Shown here: one piece after another, positions 62,583-64,000 of the stretch
Position numbering within the stretch: position 1 is the stretch's first letter
Layout: each line of letters starts with the position of its first letter
NCBI GenBank assembly: GCA_021732845.1
Contig: JAKFUF010000147.1
Span: 33,711-97,710, forward strand
Length of the DNA: 64,000 nt
Origin: Planctomycetaceae bacterium
GTDB lineage: Bacteria > Planctomycetota > Planctomycetia > Planctomycetales > Planctomycetaceae
Direction: 5' to 3'
Notes under the pieces: model-generated
The model's input: the letters and a program-made list of their open reading frames with translations, nothing else
Databases searched by the model: none
What the model was told of the DNA's origin: nothing
Program-made: the position numbers and the translations under genes

Positions 62583-63569
62583 ATGCCGACAGTCGTTTAC
62601 ACCGCGAAGAACCCACCTGACGGACCTCATGCCAAGATTTTTGCTGATGCGGGCTTCGACGTGGTATACCCGCCGGACAATTGCAACGTGTTCATCGAAG
62701 ACCAGTTGATCGCCCTGCTGCAGGGAGCCCAGGCCGTCGTCGCCGGTTCCGAGCCCTACACGCCGCGGGTCATCCAATTGCTTCCCAACCTGCGGGCAAT
62801 CGTCCGCGCGGGTGTCGGTTTCGACGCCGTCAACCTCGCTGCCTGCGATGATGCCAGCATTCCAGTTTGTACGACCCCCGGCGTGAACCATCACTGTGTG
62901 GCTGAACATGCGCTGGCGATGCTGCTCGCCGTCGCCCGTGGCTTCCCACTCTTGGACCGCAAGGTGCGCGAAGGCCGCTGGGACCGCAAGCCCTACATCC
63001 GCATGAGCGGGAAGACGATCGGCATCGTCGGCCTGGGCCGCATCGGCCAGGCGCTCGCCACCCGTGCCATCGGCCTGGGCCTGAAGGTCGTCGCCTACGA
63101 ACCGTTCCCCAACCACGAATTCGTCGGGCAGTGGAAGGTCAACCTGCTGGACCTCGACACGCTGCTCGGCCAGAGCGATTACGTCTCACTGCACCTGCCG
63201 GTGATGAAGGAGACAATCAACCTGTTCGACGCCTCCAAGTTTTCCAAGATGAAGCGCGGGGCGATCCTCATCAACACGGCCCGCGGCCAGCTCATCAACG
63301 AAGCTGACCTGTACGACGCGCTGAAGTCCGGCCAGTTGGCGGGAGCCGGCCTGGATGTGTTCCAGATTGAGCCACTGCCGCTGAGCAGCCCCCTGCTGAC
63401 CTTGGACAATGTGCTCGTGAGCGGCCACGTCGCCGGACTCGACGATGAGTCACTCCACGACACGAACAAGATGTGCGCGGAACTGGTCGTGAAGCTCCAT
63501 AAGAACGAGTGGCCGACCGGCTGCGTGCAGAACCTGAAGGGCGTCACCAATTGGAAGTGGGACCGCTGA
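62583..63569 (+). CDS. D-2-hydroxyacid dehydrogenase family (phosphoglycerate dehydrogenase-like)
   Basis: 328 residues. Nucleotide-binding fold GKTIGIVGLGRIGQALA near residue 140, with catalytic Arg in INTARGQLIN near 235, Glu in FQIEPLPL, and His in VSGHVAGLD. N-terminal RAIVRAGVGFDAVNL and TTPGVNHHCVAEHALAMLL fit the family. It could be a phosphoglycerate dehydrogenase, but it lacks the C-terminal ACT domain and other substrates are as likely. ATG 62583. Confidence 0.9.
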   Translation: MPTVVYTAKNPPDGPHAKIFADAGFDVVYPPDNCNVFIEDQLIALLQGAQAVVAGSEPYTPRVIQLLPNLRAIVRAGVGFDAVNLAACDDASIPVCTTPGVNHHCVAEHALAMLLAVARGFPLLDRKVREGRWDRKPYIRMSGKTIGIVGLGRIGQALATRAIGLGLKVVAYEPFPNHEFVGQWKVNLLDLDTLLGQSDYVSLHLPVMKETINLFDASKFSKMKRGAILINTARGQLINEADLYDALKSGQLAGAGLDVFQIEPLPLSSPLLTLDNVLVSGHVAGLDDESLHDTNKMCAELVVKLHKNEWPTGCVQNLKGVTNWKWDR

Positions 63570-63583
63570 TTGTTGGAATCACT

Positions 63584-63615
63584 CGGCGCGTCGACGAATG
63601 TTCGTCGACGCGCCG
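63584..63615 (+). terminator. perfect hairpin after dehydrogenase gene
   Basis: CGGCGCGTCGACGAA (63584-63598) and TTCGTCGACGCGCCG (63601-63615) are exact reverse complements, 15 bases, starting 15 bases after the stop. Only a weak T-run follows (GATTCTTGG). Confidence 0.65.
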
Positions 63616-63645
63616 GATTCTTGGCGATCCGGTTTCACATCTGAG

Positions 63646-63702
63646 GTGTCCGACAAAAGCCAATTAATTTTAAATTTCACAGTCTGTGCGGCCACACCGA
63701 AC
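63646..63702. repeat. dispersed repeat, CAAAAGCC...TTTCACAG type, copy 2
   Basis: GTGTCCGACAAAAGCCAATT, AATTTTAAATTTCACAGTCT, GTGCGGCCACACCGAAC. Matches 7349-7415 in order. Confidence 0.7.
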
Positions 63703-63803
63703 TATCGCCCGAGCCTCAAGGGTGCGAACGTAAGGGTCGGAGAAAGAATAACTGTCGCTTTTTTACAACGGATCCCTTTCGCAGGCGACGATGCCAAGAG
63801 ATC

Positions 63804-63902
63804 ATCCCGGAGGGATGAAAGCTCTTAGCCGGGGGTTGAGCGAAGCGACACCCCCGGTTAGGTGCCCGGAAAAGATCCGATCCCGGAGGGATCGCAGCAT
63901 GC
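63804..63902. repeat. CCCGGAGGGATC...TTAGCCGGGGG repeat, copy 2 and partial copy
   Basis: 63804-63857 matches copy 1 at 35800-35875 (ATCCCGGAGGGATGAAAGCT, CTTAGCCGGGGGTTGAGCGA, AGCGACACCCCCGG). A further partial unit GATCCCGGAGGGATCGCAGC at 63879-63898 follows. CGGAGAAAGAATAACTGTCGC-like sequence at 63739-63759 is nearly the reverse complement of 35941-35961. Confidence 0.7.
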
Positions 63903-64000
63903 CTTGCGTGATTCCGGGACACCGCCAGTGGAGCCAGAGCGAATGGCTTCACGATAGGTGTTCCGGAATCTCGCAATTTGATACAGCGAGCAACGGTGCT

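Noticed and set aside
1..64000. CRISPR arrays, tRNA and rRNA genes
   Set aside because: No regularly spaced repeat arrays and no tRNA cloverleaf or rRNA segment was recognised by eye; the Gly/Pro and YTV repeats are coding.

Overview
The window looks like chromosome of a member of the Planctomycetota (class Planctomycetia). This rests on gene content seen directly: five DUF1501 (sulfatase-fold, Tat-exported) proteins, two DUF1549/DUF1553 proteins (one with an extra N-terminal haem motif), a YTV-type repeat surface protein, zinc-ribbon/membrane/propeller proteins, and several dispersed GC-rich palindromic repeats. DNA is GC-rich apart from a few AT-rich repeat elements. No rRNA, tRNA, CRISPR array, phage or transposase gene was recognised.

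Layout. 1-7.2 kb: end of an NHL-repeat protein, acetyl-CoA synthetase, a Uma2-family protein, a DUF1501 protein, CCA-adding enzyme, and two related lipoproteins on the minus strand. 7.2-12.2 kb: repeat-rich spacers, a DUF2752 membrane protein, a large Tat-exported helical protein, a peroxiredoxin and a collagen-like protein. 12.2-16.2 kb: a compact type II fatty-acid-synthase-like cluster (dehydratase, ketoreductase, long acyl carrier protein, second dehydratase, ketosynthase). 16.3-19.3 kb: response regulator, FHA protein, TolB-like propeller and a mini zinc-protease-like membrane protein. 19.4-28.5 kb: two DUF1549/1553 plus DUF1501 gene pairs in opposite orientation; the first pair is interrupted by two unrecognised genes. 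28.5-36.8 kb: accessory-looking stretch with an integron attC-like site, a WD40 lipoprotein-like/secreted propeller, FkbM methyltransferase, nadC, DUF1501, squalene/phytoene synthase, then a half attC and a small membrane-protein gene that looks like an integron cassette. 36.9-43.3 kb: DUF1501, a PanF-like symporter with its DUF997 partner, the YTV-repeat protein and a ComEA-like helix-hairpin-helix protein. 43.4-50.6 kb: a large membrane-anchored protein whose N-terminus resembles the GAP1-N2 domain of bacterial conflict systems, an SDR epimerase-like protein, and two zinc-ribbon membrane proteins. 50.7-63.6 kb: TolC-like lipoprotein, MFS transporter, RNA methyltransferase, FKBP isomerase, cupin, Ca2+/H+ exchanger, Cache-HAMP adenylate cyclase, PaiB-like flavoprotein, ECF-type sigma factor and a 2-hydroxyacid dehydrogenase. 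The last 430 bases are repeats.

How the parts work together. The fatty-acid cluster is a self-contained elongation/reduction/dehydration unit on its own carrier protein and lacks its own malonyl transferase, initiation ketosynthase and enoyl reductase, so it probably borrows these from the housekeeping pathway to make a special acyl product. The DUF1501/DUF1549/1553 proteins are the exported planctomycete-specific set of unknown function. The attC-like sequences point to old integron cassette capture. Function calls below come from motif recognition by eye; no database search was run.
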